From: Incurvaria masculella
Lineage: Eukaryota > Arthropoda > Insecta > Lepidoptera > Incurvariidae
Length of the DNA: 64,000 nucleotides
Assembly: GCA_946894095.1 (NCBI GenBank)
Contig: OX335644.1
Span: 12,381,595-12,445,594, forward strand
Direction: 5' to 3'
Made by a program: the position numbers and the translations under genes. The notes beneath the pieces are model-generated. The model did no database searches. It was not told the origin of the DNA and saw only the letters and a program-made list of their open reading frames with translations. Below, piece by piece: positions 49,301 through 60,324 of the stretch. Each line of letters starts with the position of its first letter. The stretch's first letter is position 1.

Positions 49301-49605
49301 TTTATAAACGTGTCAGAGAGGCTGGTCTACGAGCAAGCGAGCGGATGAAAACACGTTACGACCGCAAAGCTAATGGAAATGTATTTGAAGAAGGATCTTT
49401 AGTTTGGCTACATAATCCATTACGAAAAAAAGGAAAAAGTCCCAAACTGCAACCAAAATGGGAAGGCCCATATAGAGTGGTGACTAAAATCAATGACGTG
49501 ACATATCGTATCCGCCGGAATGATAGATGTCGGGAAAAGATTGTGCACGTAGATCGTTTGGCCCGATACCACGGAGACAATTATGCTCGAGACGAGCATA
49601 ACTAA
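46321..49605 (+). CDS. pol: Retrotransposon Pol: protease, reverse transcriptase, RNase H, integrase
   Basis: About 1094 residues are listed from a GTG, but the frame is open from 46276 and has no ATG at its start, so it is probably made as a Gag-Pol frameshift product. Retropepsin has DTGA at about 38. Reverse transcriptase carries FTTLDLKSGYWQV, MPFGLCNAPATF and the catalytic YLDD at about 360. RNase H has DTDAS near 506 and the TDHAALKWL strand. Integrase has an HHCC finger (near 743-775), then D of ALDVAGP (813), D of HTDQGRN (about 873) and E of GMVERFN (about 909), followed by KWEGPYRV of a GPY/F module near 1046. No stop or frameshift was found. It copies element RNA to DNA and integrates it. 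Confidence 0.95.
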   Translation: MLAGRIEAPKVTISQACTGNSLLVEGQVNGIQCNLTLDTGASRTIVKSKTFGRVIWNRRQYFNGCRLQTATGQHIPVNGEIEVTIKIGCKTYRHTAVLADIIDDCILGLDFMRTNNCKIDVANGVLICGKEEVSWLRKCDEISSDKLDTWRSKVSTLLEESRRDLTVDDFKKATNLLMRYSDIFSSHDGDIGRTSMVKHRIDTGDALPIRQRPRRVPVAKEEEVQRMIADMQKNNVIETSSSPWCSPVVLVKKKDGSTRFCVDYRRLNDVTKKDSYPIPRIDDTLDTLSGMKWFTTLDLKSGYWQVEIDNKDKEKTAFTTGHGLWQFKVMPFGLCNAPATFERLMERVLFGLIGEACLVYLDDIIILGRTFDEHIKNLENVLSKIRQANLKLSGKKCSFFKRQVSYLGHVISGNGIQTDPKKIEAVQEWPIPKDKTEVRAFLGLSSYYRRFVRNFSEIAKPLHRLTEDKRQFNWDEDCANSFQELKQHLCNTPILGYPEADKELIVDTDASNTGIGGVLSQRHGDKEIVIGYFSKSLSKPERNYCVTRRELLAVVKTLQHFNKYLLGRRFRLRTDHAALKWLLQFKNPEGQVARWLEQLQEYQFDTEHRSGKTHGNADALSRRPCPEECKHCIREEIKETVHLKAIRTDNISEEWSNENMKLAQEGDDDLMPIIHWKRAGETKPEWRDISAMSTATKSYWAQWSSLVLHDGILYRKWETPNGKDTSLQLVIPRSKIKEVLQCLHDGTSGGHLGIKRTLLKIRQRFYWINCRDDVEDWCRKCTICSAVKGPHTRSKGTLKLYNVGAPWERIALDVAGPFPPTNDGNRYFMVVMDYFTKWPEVFAIPNQEAITVAQKLVHEVFCRYGVPLEIHTDQGRNFESRVFQETCRIMGIHKTRTTPYHPQSDGMVERFNQTLERHLAKLVEDHQKDWDQYIPLFLLSYRTAVHESVDETPAYINFGHELRLPADLLTGIPPEASHCGTEYVSDLRGKMDTVYKRVREAGLRASERMKTRYDRKANGNVFEEGSLVWLHNPLRKKGKSPKLQPKWEGPYRVVTKINDVTYRIRRNDRCREKIVHVDRLARYHGDNYARDEHN

Positions 49606-49616
49606 GGAGGAGGCAG
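49603..49616 (+). promoter_or_regulatory. Polypurine tract
   Basis: Purine-rich TAAGGAGGAGGCAG lies directly before the 3' LTR, where plus-strand DNA synthesis is primed in LTR elements. It overlaps the pol stop codon. Confidence 0.85.
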
Positions 49617-50148
49617 TGTTACGAGCGCGCCCCGCTGCGAAGACATAGCGCTGATACACTACCAAAGTGCGCCAAATGGTTCCTTCGAATCTCAGTAGAT
49701 GGCGCTACTTGTCTTATTGCATTGCGCAGGCTATCGCATCACCGTCGTCCCATATAAAGTGACGCCTCGTCCAGCTGACTTCAGAAACAAATCTCGGACA
49801 TTCTAGTAATGTCTCGAGGGAGATTGTTCTCGACTGCTGCCCTACATGGGCGCCTAGAAATCGGTGGAGTGTTCTGGAAAGAAGCTCCACCGATATAAAA
49901 GGCGCCCAAGGCGCTGAGGGCGGCAGTCTATTTTTGGAAGCGAAGTGAGCGACAACAAGCGATATAGAAGTGCAGTGAACTAGCTCTGAAGTGAATCAGT
50001 GAAGTGAGTGATATAGTTTGTAAATTAGTGTTTGAATTAACCTAGTGTGAAATTGTATTTGTGTGTTTGCTTGTGAATTATTTGAAATAAAGGAAGAGTG
50101 TTGAGTATTGGTGTTTTCTTCTCTAATCTGCACCCTACCCGCGTAACA
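49617..50148 (+). repeat. 3' LTR (532 bp)
   Basis: It matches the 5' LTR throughout by eye, including the TATA box (49894-49900) and AATAAA (50086-50091). It is followed by ATAC, the target duplication also seen before the 5' LTR. Confidence 0.96.
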
Positions 50149-50490
50149 ATACATTTGTTACATAAACAAAAATGTCGGTTGATGTGCCGAACTACCAGTA
50201 TAATGTTATAATGTTGAACTAGTTGAAATGATAAAACATTAAAAAATCCGAGTGCAGGGTGCCTAAGGATGATGAACAAACAGTAAACTCATTGAACTAA
50301 AAATGGCGCGCATGTTACGATTATCATAATCTGCCTTGTGTGATATCCCTGAACTATGAATTCATAAAATATAAAAGCCGGATGCATATATTGCTAGTTA
50401 TCTATCACAGAAACCAAATTCAATATACATTACAGTATTTGAATCAGGTCGCATTCATAAAGTATGTATTTTTATGTTGATTGTAAAAAA

Positions 50491-50538
50491 CACAAAGTCC
50501 AAAAAGCATAATTTCCAATTGGACTTTGTGCTTTTTGG
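50491..50538. repeat. Interleaved inverted repeats
   Basis: cacaaagtcc (50491) pairs with ggactttgtg (50521), and ccaaaaagca (50499) pairs with tgctttttgg (50529). The order is a-b-a'-b', so both stems can form together only as a pseudoknot-like fold. Confidence 0.65.
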
Positions 50539-50847
50539 ATTTTATGAATGTACATCGAAGCTCTACCGAATCGTAGAATTAGACAGAGCTAACTAAGGAT
50601 GTTGGAATACTGTCGAGTGTCGAGTCTCGGCTGAATGACTGCTGGTAATCATATTCTGGCGAGGTGAGCGCGAGAGAGCCTAGCGATAACTTCGTAGGGG
50701 AATTTCAAATTCGAAGTGAAATCGAATAGCTACACGGAGGGAATCGGAAGAATGACACGCCATTTTAGCACCCTCATCTTTATGCGATGTGACAGTTCCG
50801 TCTGACAAAATGGAATAATATTATCTTGTTTACAGAGAACTAGGTGA

Positions 50848-51045
50848 GGTACCCGGCTCCGCTCGGTTCAATGTCGTTTCGGACTGATGTCGAGCTGAAC
50901 CTAACATGTTATGTTGTACAAACCTCCCCTCTACAAACTTTCATCCCCGTTTTCAGACCCTTTGGCTTCAATTTTCGCCACAAAAGGTAAGCCACATATC
51001 TTTCCCAAGGTCCAGACTCTCTCTATATAATATTAGTATGGATAT
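50848..51045 (-). repeat. Interspersed repeat, family R-b, inverted
   Basis: ggtacccggctccgctcggt then caatgtcgtttcggactgat mirrors the end at 15180; continues through tttcatccccgttttcagac, which recurs at about 63022. Confidence 0.55.
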
Positions 51046-51725
51046 AGTTATAATATAAACCCACACCACGACTTGAAGATGAACATACACAAGTGGTTTT
51101 GTTGCGGGGCAACAGTGCTGGGAGCGCAATAAAATTGCCATCACATTGCCAATTTACCCGCTGATAATTTCCTATTTGGCAACGGAATTTTTCATCAATA
51201 CATTACGGAAAATACGTTGGAAATTTCGGGATAAATACAGCACTATTAAAATGTCTCGCCGTTTCGTGCATCGCGCGGGCGATAAGATCCAATGCAACCC
51301 AAATAGCGTCGTATACCATGATAAAAAGCGTACGCTAAAGGAGAGGACGAATAGAGTGTTAAAATGTCGGCTAGGTGCTCGAGTTGGGTCGTCGATATTT
51401 TTATGAATACGTATTGGCAAAGAAAATGATCGTCGGAGTGTCGCCACCCTTCGGGCGGGCCGCATAAAGAGATTAGGGTTGTTCCCGCCGGGGTCGCGGC
51501 GCGGTGGAGGGTCAGGGGGGGGGGGGGGATGCTCGCGACTCGCGGCCAAAGTGCTGTTTATCTTGAGCGATAACGCCCATCACTAAAGTCAACTGCCGAC
51601 CGCAGCACTGAAGCGTGCACTTACACTACTTACATGGCACCCGCTGCTGCTGAGGAGACGAACCGGCCTTAGATCGACAGTCACACTTGTGCAATTGGAG
51701 CATCCATTTGGCTTCAGACAGCTCG

Positions 51726-51988
51726 TAACTCAGGGGCGCGGGGACTTGCTTTGATGATAGAGGTCAAGAGATCCCCGTTCATGCAGGGTGATGTCTATTC
51801 TTTCGTTGGATACGTGCGTCTCGTCACGAATGCGAGCTGTTCCATGATTCGGAATTCATGTAAAAATGTACGTTAACTGCTGCTCCGCTGCTAGGTGATA
51901 GGGTTAAGCCAGCCCGGGTTGGTACCAAGGCATGAAAGATGGTCGAAGCGGCAATGAAAAAACGCCCGGGTAAAACATCCAGTAAAAA
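51726..51988 (+). mobile_element. SINE, tRNA-like head, diverged
   Basis: Begins cagctcgtaactcaggggcg, keeps cacgaatgcgagctgttcc and agcccgggttggtaccaagg, and stops in the body. Box B has decayed. Confidence 0.65.
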
Positions 51989-52197
51989 ATGGGAGACACT
52001 TCAATCAAGTATATGAAGAATAAAGTAACTTATACAACGTGGAAACATATTCACTTTTATTTTATGCATTACAAAGCCTATCACATAAAATGAAACGATA
52101 TCTACAACAGGCATTCCGATATGATAAATGACCGGATTCCGAACGAAATATGTGAATTCACCAAATAGGTGTCTCCGAAAGGGGTAAAACATCTACA
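51984..52197. repeat. Unclassified repeat, copy 2
   Basis: Partner of 23758-23970, joined directly to the 3' side of a truncated SINE. Confidence 0.65.
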
Positions 52198-52629
52198 TAG
52201 CCTTAATTTGAATCCTTTCGAAACTAGAATGGTATCATTTCGAAGCCCTCTGAATTCTCCAGGATATTTTCAATGAAGTTTTAAAATAAATTATAACCAC
52301 CTACTAACTATTTAAGATGGAATATTTTTCAACCCGGACGAAGTCGGGCGGGCCACTAGTTATTTTATTATAAAATGCTATTTTAATAACGAAATATTGC
52401 GGGTTAAGTACAACATCTCTGGTAAGTGATATTTTTTTAATTTAATATCCGGTCCTTATTTTTCGCTCAAAGAAGAAAGAAGAGAGGTCTATAAGAACCA
52501 TAATTATAATACTTACCAGAGATTGTGCACTCCATCCTAAATTAGCAAACAAGTACGGTCGCATAATTCGATGTCGTTACACCGGAAATATAGACCTTCG
52601 AGTGAGGGTAGTAGTAGAGGTCTTTTTCT

Positions 52630-52985
52630 AGCTTCTATCGTCTTGAATGCTCGTATGAGGTGCATAACGCTGTTCTAACGTCTCCGTTCTACCTTCGCTC
52701 AACGCGGAACAGGGAGAAAATGCAAAATTTCACAGCCGACATTACAAAAATAAGAACCCACCGATCCTGTAGATACTTTATCTATAGGGTCGGTACACAA
52801 AGGAATGAACTCCTTTCCAAGGTATTCCCCTCAAATTACGACCTGGGGTCCTTCAAATTTGGTGTGAAGAAGCACCTGGCCGGACGGCATGGTTTTCGCA
52901 TACTCCCTGAATGTTCGAAAACCCATGGGCGTCGTCGGGCACCTTTAGGTCCTGGCGTACGCCATATGCTGCGCTTACTTAAAAA
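52630..52985 (+). mobile_element. LINE-A 3' fragment, plus orientation
   Basis: An open frame reads STRNREKMQNFTADITKIRT, LLSKVFPSNYDLGSFKFGVK and KHLAGRHGF, the same ORF2 C-terminus as at 13728, followed by its 3' UTR and an A-rich end near 52980. The protein part is diverged and truncated at the 5' side. Confidence 0.75.
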
Positions 52986-53213
52986 AAACGAAACTTTGGA
53001 ATGAGTTTTCTTTTCAGTTTAACGAAATGAAAAGAAATGACTTAGATACAACGAACATATGAATCCAGCCGATGGCTCATGATAGAGTCGACGCGACGCG
53101 CGTACGGCACGCCGCCGCCGCCAGCGCGCTGCAAGGCGTGCTCCCCTTTACTCGTACCTGGCGTGCCTCCATTTAGATAAATACAGAGAGGGCTACCGGG
53201 CCATTTGTGCACG

Positions 53214-53258
53214 GTGTTTATCTTGAGCGATTGGGATGTCAATCGCTCAAGATAACAC
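53214..53258. repeat. Hairpin with a second partial copy elsewhere
   Basis: tatcttgagcgattg and caatcgctcaagata pair. The motif gtttatcttgagcgat recurs at 51556 with gaccgcag downstream in both places, so it belongs to a small dispersed element. Confidence 0.6.
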
Positions 53259-54189
53259 GAAATTTGTACTTCACGCGAAATTCCGACCGCAGCTAATCCT
53301 GAAGCAAGTACGAGTGTTGCCATGGAAGCTGAGAAGTCAAGCAAAGCGACGGGTAGTCAGTAACGTGCCTACCTCCGTCGCAACAGGCACGTTCTCCTGA
53401 AGATGGAGCCCATGTGAGGCTCCGAAACGTCGGGCAGCACGTCCTGCTCCTCACACGCGTGGTAAGCCGTCAAACTAAATATTTTTCTTATGTAGGTTTC
53501 GTTTCTTACTTTATATACATATATTTTTTATGTCTTGTTTATGGTTGTTTTGTTTTGTCTTGTTTTTTGTTGTTTTGTTTGCATGTGTTGCGCTGAATAA
53601 AATAATCGATTTAATTTTAATTTGGGTTTTCGATGTTGTGGGTATTAGATCCTGTGCTTTTTTACTTTATGAAGGCGAGCCTTTATAAGCTATGCAAGTT
53701 CAACGCGGCAGTGGCAGCGATTTTTCGTTATTCAAACGATATACAATTTTAAAGCAGCGCCGATGGAGCCGAACAGACGAGCGGGTCCGCTCACAGCTCC
53801 GCTCAACCCTCATCCATTATTCCCGCCCGCGCCCCTCCGCGACACAGCACACCACCCGGCGGCGGCGGCGACCGGTTCAAAAGTTAAAACTGAACAATCG
53901 CACCGGAAAACAATCTGCGAGAGCCAACTCTCACGCTAATCACTTATTTATGGCCGCCCGACATCCAGCCGACTCGAAACTTCCCTCGCCGCCGAACGGA
54001 CCCGTAATGAACTACCGAAAATTCAGGGAATTCTAATGAGGCATTCCTGGCAACTCTTAACGGCATCACGGACATGCCCTTCTTGGATTGAGTTTCGCGC
54101 AGATTGCAGTGTTGCATTGAGTGCAACATTGTTGCCGTTCAGCTGGGCGAGCACCGATATATCTCTACTCGGGACTTACGGAATACGAT

Positions 54190-54525
54190 CACGAGACCCT
54201 AAGTCGGTAGTCAGCGCTCTCACCTAAATTGGCGTTTACGGAACTTCGAAGTTCTTAGTTCGAATTATGTGGTTTTACTTCTTCAACCTGTCCAAATCAA
54301 ACTCTGACTATAGATTTTTATGAAAACGTGGAGTCGGCGTAAACGGCAACGTCAACGTATTTACGGCGACTATGCGTATGCTGTCAAATCAACCTCGGAC
54401 TTGCAAACGTTAGTTCGCTTAACGCCCGTCCACTGCGCGCGCTCCTAAATTCTCCATGCATTGCAAAACGCTGGTCGATCGGTTGGGCTTAAACGTCAAT
54501 CTAAGTGACAAGTCAGACTAAGGGC
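54190..54525. mobile_element. Foldback MITE (taagtcgg ends), copy B
   Basis: Ends agaccctaagtcggtagtc and gacaagtcagactaaggg are inverted relatives of each other, and the interior matches copy A (tgaaaacgtggagtcgg, caacgtatttacggcgac). Confidence 0.6.
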
Positions 54526-54857
54526 TCAGATTCAGTTTGAGTTTACTTTAGCTAAAAATTTTCAGAAAAAACCGGTGGCGCAGGAGATTATATAATAAAA
54601 CGATAATAAAAAGAAAATTTAAATTTATAAAATGTACACTTGAGAAAAAAAACACGGACTTAGACATTTTTGTTCGCTATTCAAAACGTGAGTCGTCCGG
54701 TTTTTCCCATTAGCGTAGAACATACTAGTGGCTTCAATCCAATTGTAAAGAGTAGCAATTATGAGTTTAAACACTCAAAAACTTTGCGACGTTTTTGGTG
54801 CTGGGCTTCAACGACTGACGATCATCCGAAACTAAGGAAAGAAGAGTTCCTTGAAGC

Positions 54858-55407
54858 TTAAGGTGGCCCAACCCGCTCATCTCCCCATACAAAAGGGGAA
54901 AGAAGATCACGCCCATATTTCTTGTCAGAGATCCAAAATTTTGCTCAAAATAGCTTTATTTGATCGAACTAGATGTCTGATGACCATTGGCATTGTAAAA
55001 TTGTGTTTGGTTTCTAAGTTGTAAGGTCCGAAAGTTCGAATTTTTCGCGCGTTTTATACGATAACTTTGGAGGTGGATTACGCAATGATAAAGTAAGAAC
55101 ATCGTAAAAAAATTAGTCATCAGACATAGCTTATTTAATCAAGATTTATGATCTAGTTGTTTTTTGTTAGATTTTTGACTACAGCGGTCGTGGTTTACTT
55201 TTAGCTATAAGTCGTTTTGAAATTAAATTTTTCGTAAATCTTACCAAATCATACACTATGCACATTGTCTTTTTTGTGGACATGTTGCATCTTCCTCATC
55301 ACGGAGCCTGTCTTATTCTTTGAAACAGAGAAGGTCCCAGAGCGCAACAGCACGGTTTTGTACTGTGCCCGCGAATGAGTTAGGCCCGCCGGGTTGGGCC
55401 GCCTTAA
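54858..55407. mobile_element. TTAA-flanked MITE, copy 4
   Basis: 550 bp, TTAA on both sides, ends ggtggcccaacccgctc and cgggttgggccgcc. Closely matches copies 1 and 3 throughout. Confidence 0.85.
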
Positions 55408-55555
55408 GATCTCTACACTACACCATACTTTTTCGCTACACCCTTTCACAACGAATAATTCAAAAAATTACATTTCCATCATGACCAAGACTTGAAGGAA
55501 TCACAGAATAATTAATAGTGCTTGAGGAGTCGAAAGGAATTATGATAGCCAAATC

Positions 55556-55640
55556 AACCCCAGCGAAAGTTCGAAAGCCCATTGGCGTAGTCGGGCACCT
55601 CCTATGGATGTTCCTGGCCATATACCGCGCCTACCAAACA
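55556..55640 (+). mobile_element. LINE-A 3' UTR remnant
   Basis: The gttcgaaagcccattggcg segment and the following cgggcacct match the 3' UTR after the ORF at 52910-52970. It is short and decayed. Confidence 0.45.
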
Positions 55641-56096
55641 AACTGATGGCCGCGGCTCTGCCCGCTTTAAAGTCTGATGAAAAACGGTCAGTTCTTTTCC
55701 CGACTTTTCTAATATTTAACCCCACTGAACATCCCAAGGGCGATTGAATGTTTGACCATACCCGAATGAAAATACAGCTTTTGCTTCAGGAGAAAAATAC
55801 GTAGCCGTGCCGTTAAGGTGTTCATTTGAAAATTTGTACTTATCTCGGTGAGTTTTATCAAAAAATAAAATTTAATCAAAAGTTTAAGCACGAGTTTAAA
55901 TTTATTCTGAAAATATAAACATTAATACGTTTGTCATATTTATCGTGATTGTTATACCTCGGAAGCCGCAACCCAATTTCACAACAGCGAATAACCAAAA
56001 AACACGATACAAAAATAATGAAATCCGAGTTATCAGCCAACTCGTTTTATGCTGTCGGAAATAATGACAAGTAAACGCTCGGACAGTCCGCGGCGC

Positions 56097-56127
56097 GGGG
56101 GTGCAGGGTGCGGGGTGGGGGTGGGGG
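56097..56127 (+). promoter_or_regulatory. G-quadruplex-prone tract 1
   Basis: Five G-runs (5, 3, 4, 5 and 5) with loops of 1-4 bases precede gatataatag. GC-rich island without an exon I can recognise. Confidence 0.55.
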
Positions 56128-56424
56128 ATATAATAGGGAAGTGGCGGGGCGGTCGGCTCGCGCGGTAACGAGAGGCAAACATAATAGGATTTGGAGGTGA
56201 TTATGTGTATCGGGGTTGTTTTGGAGCTACGGAGCCCTACTGAAACTCGCTTCCAAAATTAACAGCTGTAGAGTTCTAATTTTAATAACGTCAACTCGGA
56301 AAAATAAATGAAGTCGACGGCTGAACATTCAAGAACGATGTCCTTTGATCTACAGCAAAAACTTAGTGAAGTGTTTGAATGTAAGTTAATAATTGGTTGG
56401 TCGCGGATTGTAGAGCTTCGCCGT

Positions 56425-56448
56425 GGGTGTGGGTGTGGGGTGTGGGGG
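56425..56448 (+). promoter_or_regulatory. G-quadruplex-prone tract 2
   Basis: Runs of 3, 3, 4 and 5 G with 2-3-base loops, followed by two gtcacgtgg E-box-like sites (about 56461 and 56480). Confidence 0.5.
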
Positions 56449-57440
56449 CGCGCGGTTGCGGGTCACGTGGCGGGCGGCGGCGGTCACGTGGGGCGGCGGG
56501 TGGGGGGGAGGCCTCGTGCCGCGCGAGCTCGACACAAATAACGCTTAGCTAACTTTTCCAAGAGACATCCTAAAAGTGTGCTTTTGGCTTTGGAATAATG
56601 TCGCCCGCTCGAATTTACATTAAAGTTTACCGTCGCCACTGAAGTTAATACATATAACAAATTCATGTATCAACATTTTATTTAGTAGGTATCCAAGGCA
56701 GATCGTTTTTAAACTATGAGCGGGAAATCGGAGTAAGAGGTCCTTAAGGTTCAATCATTTATTATTGCCAGCGAGCATGAAAGGATGGCAGTAGAAACAG
56801 AGCGTAGCTAGCATTTTTGGACCCTAACGAAAAAAATTTAAGTGCCATCATGAAATAAACCTGTATGGGGGATCTTAATAACTTAACTCATTATTACACT
56901 TTTATACTATAGGGGCTTAGTTATAATGTACTAAAAGGTTTATTTTGGGCCCGTTTGAACCAGGGGCCCCGTGCGACCGCATCGGTTGCATTGGCTCATT
57001 GGCTTAGCTACGCCACTGAGTAGAAAACGAAAGGCCCGCCCCCGCCAGCCACTTGGCATACAAAAACGGTAGCGCCGGCGAGTCATATTGCTTTCTGCGT
57101 AAGAACACCCCAGGACGCTATTTAGTCCAACGAACATTTTTGATGTAGTCGTCGCGTCCCGAATTCGTAAGAGAACTCACTACAGTTAGACGTTTTCCAC
57201 TAACTCGTGGCTCCGCTGCCGCCGCGGCCGTGCGGGTGATTTTCGATCGCTGCTCCCGCCCTTCCATGCTCGCTGAATATTGCTATGAAACTCTCCTTGA
57301 GAGCCAAGTTGACCTCACAGACCAAACAAAGGGGACGCGGCCAACACTCCTCAAAGATCAATGCCTCCCGCGGAACGGGCGTATCAAAACAGTCGTTACG
57401 TAACAAAGAGCAGGCAGCGAGCGGAGCCGGGGTCACGTTA

Positions 57441-57540
57441 CCGCACCGGGTGCGGCGGGGCGCGGCGGGGCGCGGCGGGGCGCGGCGGGGCGTGGCGGGG
57501 CGCGGCGGGGTGCGGCGGGGCTCGGCGGGGTGCGGCGCGG
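57441..57540. repeat. 10-bp GC-rich minisatellite
   Basis: About nine units of cgcggcgggg with single-base variants. It gives long open frames on both strands that are artefacts. Confidence 0.85.
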
Positions 57541-59462
57541 TGCGTCGCCCGCGCTGCAGCCACTGCACCCGGCGGTGACGCGGGGCGGACGGGGTCGATG
57601 CGCCGCACACCCATCACGGACCATTACCGGAGCGGCGTCTCCGAACGCTTATGGACGTTTTTGTTGGGTTCACGGATTGAGGATCAACCGACAGTATCAT
57701 GAAAGCCATTAGAGACTGTTATCGTTGTTGCGCGACGAGCCGAGGACCACGGAGCGGTCGCAGCTTCTTCACCACCCAACATTTCGCGGTTAACATCTGA
57801 CGTGTGCTCTCGTATTGAGCTCTACTCTAGCAGAGCCTATATTTTGCGGAAAGATGAAGACGTTTTGATTACTTTTTTTTTCAGGATGCTGAAACAGATA
57901 TCTCACATTCCGTTCGATAAAACATCGTGAACACCGTAATATTGTTATTATATAATATAATAAACACTTACATGCATTTCAATAGTATTGCATCATCCTT
58001 CAAAAGCCATTCACGTTGGAGAAGTCAACCTAATACATACGCGCTTAGTTATTTACCATCTAAATAACCCGCGAGGAATCGGAGTAAATATGATAGTCAC
58101 GCGCCGCCTATCCAGTTCAGTGTGTTGGATGTGAAGGAATCCGTCGACGGACCGGCGGCGGGCGGCGGTGGCGGCGAGGCGGCACCACTCGTCCGGGATG
58201 AACCCGTCGCCTCCCCCGCCCTTCCCCCACCGAGGACGAGGACATCCACCCTTCACCCGGGCTCCGGTCGGCCACAGGAAACAACACAGAAGCGCCCTCT
58301 GCACTGTGTGTCGAGGGCATGACGCTCGCTGCACGCGCGCTGCACCGCTTTGCCGACTCTTTGTACCTGTTACGTGATATGATACTTTCCAGCTGCAGCT
58401 AGGGTTGAATTTGGGTGATTGACCCGAGTTGATGCCAAGGATTACCTTCTCCGAAAACTCAGAATGACTGGTTCCGTCTTTGATTTTTTAAAGGACGTTT
58501 CCTCTGAAACCTATAAACCGGAAATAGAGGAAAATTCGAGATGTCATTGTCATATTGACGTGATAGAGTAAAAAGGACTAATGAATTATTTATATTTCAA
58601 TTGTGTGCATTTGATCCTTAATGTCCGTAATCTCTATCTTAAATTATCAACCATAAAAAATATAGAAATTAGAAAAAAAGCGTAAAGTTTACATTATTAG
58701 TGGAGTCTCCGCACAAGATATTCTCTGGTGGAGTAGAGCTCAGCACAAGAGCTCCTCTGACGTGTTATATATTTCATGGTGATCGCTTGGAAGCGGGATA
58801 TCCTCGCTGTATTTCCACAGGATTGAGAAATCGTTCAGTGACCGTGAGATATCGTTGCCCAGTTTACGTTGTATTATGTTTTATGTGTCCGCCGGTTCTC
58901 TCGCCGCATTATGGGTTGGATTACTGGATTTCAACGTTTCAAATACTTTATTAGAATTATTTAAGGAGTGTGAGTTTCTATGTAACTAACTAGAAAATAA
59001 TATATTTATTTTACGTTTTTACGTGACCATCTGCGAAATTATAGTTAACATTATTTTTATCGTCAGCAATAAAACTTTTGCGGCAGGAGGCGATCAACAG
59101 AGTATTTTTCTACGATCCGCACTCCACTAAACTCATCCCTCACTACTCTTACCTCTCAACCCTTGTGCCTCTGTAAATTTAATGAAATCTACAAACAAAT
59201 CTGTTTCGCAAGATGAAAACATTTCAAGCTTCGATGCATCCGTTGAACGATATTTTTCCTGTTACTCAGGCTCGGAGAATATCCAATAAAAACTAGTAAT
59301 ATCACTAAAGACACGGCAGGCAAAATAACTTTACGATGACAGTTTTTTTTATCATAAGAGTCGACGGAGCTGAGTCCAACTATAAATAGCATAATTTGAA
59401 CTCGAATTGGCCTCAAATATAGCAATGTGCGGTTTTCCAAGGAAGCCATAGGTTATTATTGA

Positions 59463-59546
59463 AATGTTTTCAGGTAGACAGTATTATGAATCGCTTACTT
59501 GTTATTCGACGTAAGTGATTCATAACACTGTCTATCCGAAAACATT
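59463..59546. ncRNA. 84-nt near-perfect hairpin, miRNA-precursor-like or tiny MITE
   Basis: Two 36-nt arms (59463-59498 and 59511-59546) pair with only two A-C mismatches and two G-U pairs on the plus-strand RNA, closed by a 12-nt loop. Size and loop fit a pre-miRNA, but near-perfect pairing also fits a small foldback element. No known miRNA seed was recognised. Confidence 0.4.
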
Positions 59547-59684
59547 CTAATAATAATGTGTAACAACAGTGAAAGTTTAAATAAAAAAACCATATGTTGT
59601 TATGTATTCATCGCAGCAAATAATTAGAAGCGAAAAAAAATTGTTTATAACGAAACCATTTTCAAGTTTTCCATTTGGTTTCGA

Positions 59685-59757
59685 GAGCCCTTAGGCGCCG
59701 CCGTCAGCACGTCTTTGAGGGTCTGGCGTACTATTAATATGTCGCGCTATACATATA
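59685..59757 (+). mobile_element. LINE-A 3' UTR remnant
   Basis: Carries gagagcccttaggcgccg, then gagggtctggcgtact and tatgtcgcgct, the same order as the LINE-A 3' UTR at 52910-52975. Confidence 0.45.
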
Positions 59758-59973
59758 AAAATATAACAGAAATGAATGGCAGAAAGAAGCCAAACCAATA
59801 ATTTAATCGAACCAATTATAATTAAACAAAACCAAACAGCATCAGGGCGCTCGGAACATCGTTAGCAATACTCACGCGACAAAGGCTCTGCACTCACCTG
59901 GAATGAAAGAAACGCAAATGTTAATTAACAGTGAATACAATCGATTGAGACCGAGAGCGGCCGCGCGCCCGCC

Positions 59974-59975
59974 CA

Positions 59976-60008
<33 letters not shown>
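59974..60008. repeat. (CGG)n microsatellite
   Basis: Eleven or so CGG units followed by a GA-rich tract, inside a GC-rich island. Confidence 0.85.
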
Positions 60009-60009
<1 letters not shown>

Positions 60010-60324
60010 AGGGGAGGGGGGAGGGCGAGCGAGAGCCACTGCAGGTAAACAATTATGGCTTTCTTTATAAAAAAAGTTCGATTGAATGGTGTCTGTTATT
60101 TATTTAGTGGTCTTCATTTAGTTGTAAATATTGATATGCATTATACTAGCGTACTGTCCTCGGAGGCCATAAATGGCACTCGTCAATTATATGTAGTTTG
60201 TTATTGGTTTAAAATAGTTTCTTCAATTTCAAGTTCTCGTCAGTAGCAGGCTTTTAATTAAGCTGCACAATAATAAAGTAAGTACTAGGCAGGGATGCCG
60301 TGGTATATCCCCTAAAGTACGGCC

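Larger units (their letters stand above)
44390..50148 (+). mobile_element. Full-length Ty3/Gypsy LTR retrotransposon, apparently intact and young
   Basis: The element is 5759 bp: LTR, primer binding site, gag, pol (protease, reverse transcriptase, RNase H, integrase), polypurine tract, LTR. ATAC flanks both sides (44386-44389 and 50149-50152) as a 4-bp target duplication. By eye the two LTRs are identical over 532 bp, and neither gag nor pol is broken, so insertion should be recent. There is no env, so it is an intracellular retrotransposon rather than an errantivirus. Pol order (RNase H before integrase) and the GPY/F-like end of integrase place it in Ty3/Gypsy; the exact clade is not assigned. 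Confidence 0.96.

Noticed and set aside
53042..53344. Minus-strand ORF with a hydrophobic start, possibly the MMP signal-peptide exon
   Set aside because: No prodomain motif, no suitable donor in phase, and it overlaps a dispersed hairpin repeat.
57200..57700. Overlapping Gly/Arg- and Pro/Arg-rich ORFs on both strands
   Set aside because: Generated by the 10-bp GC-rich minisatellite.
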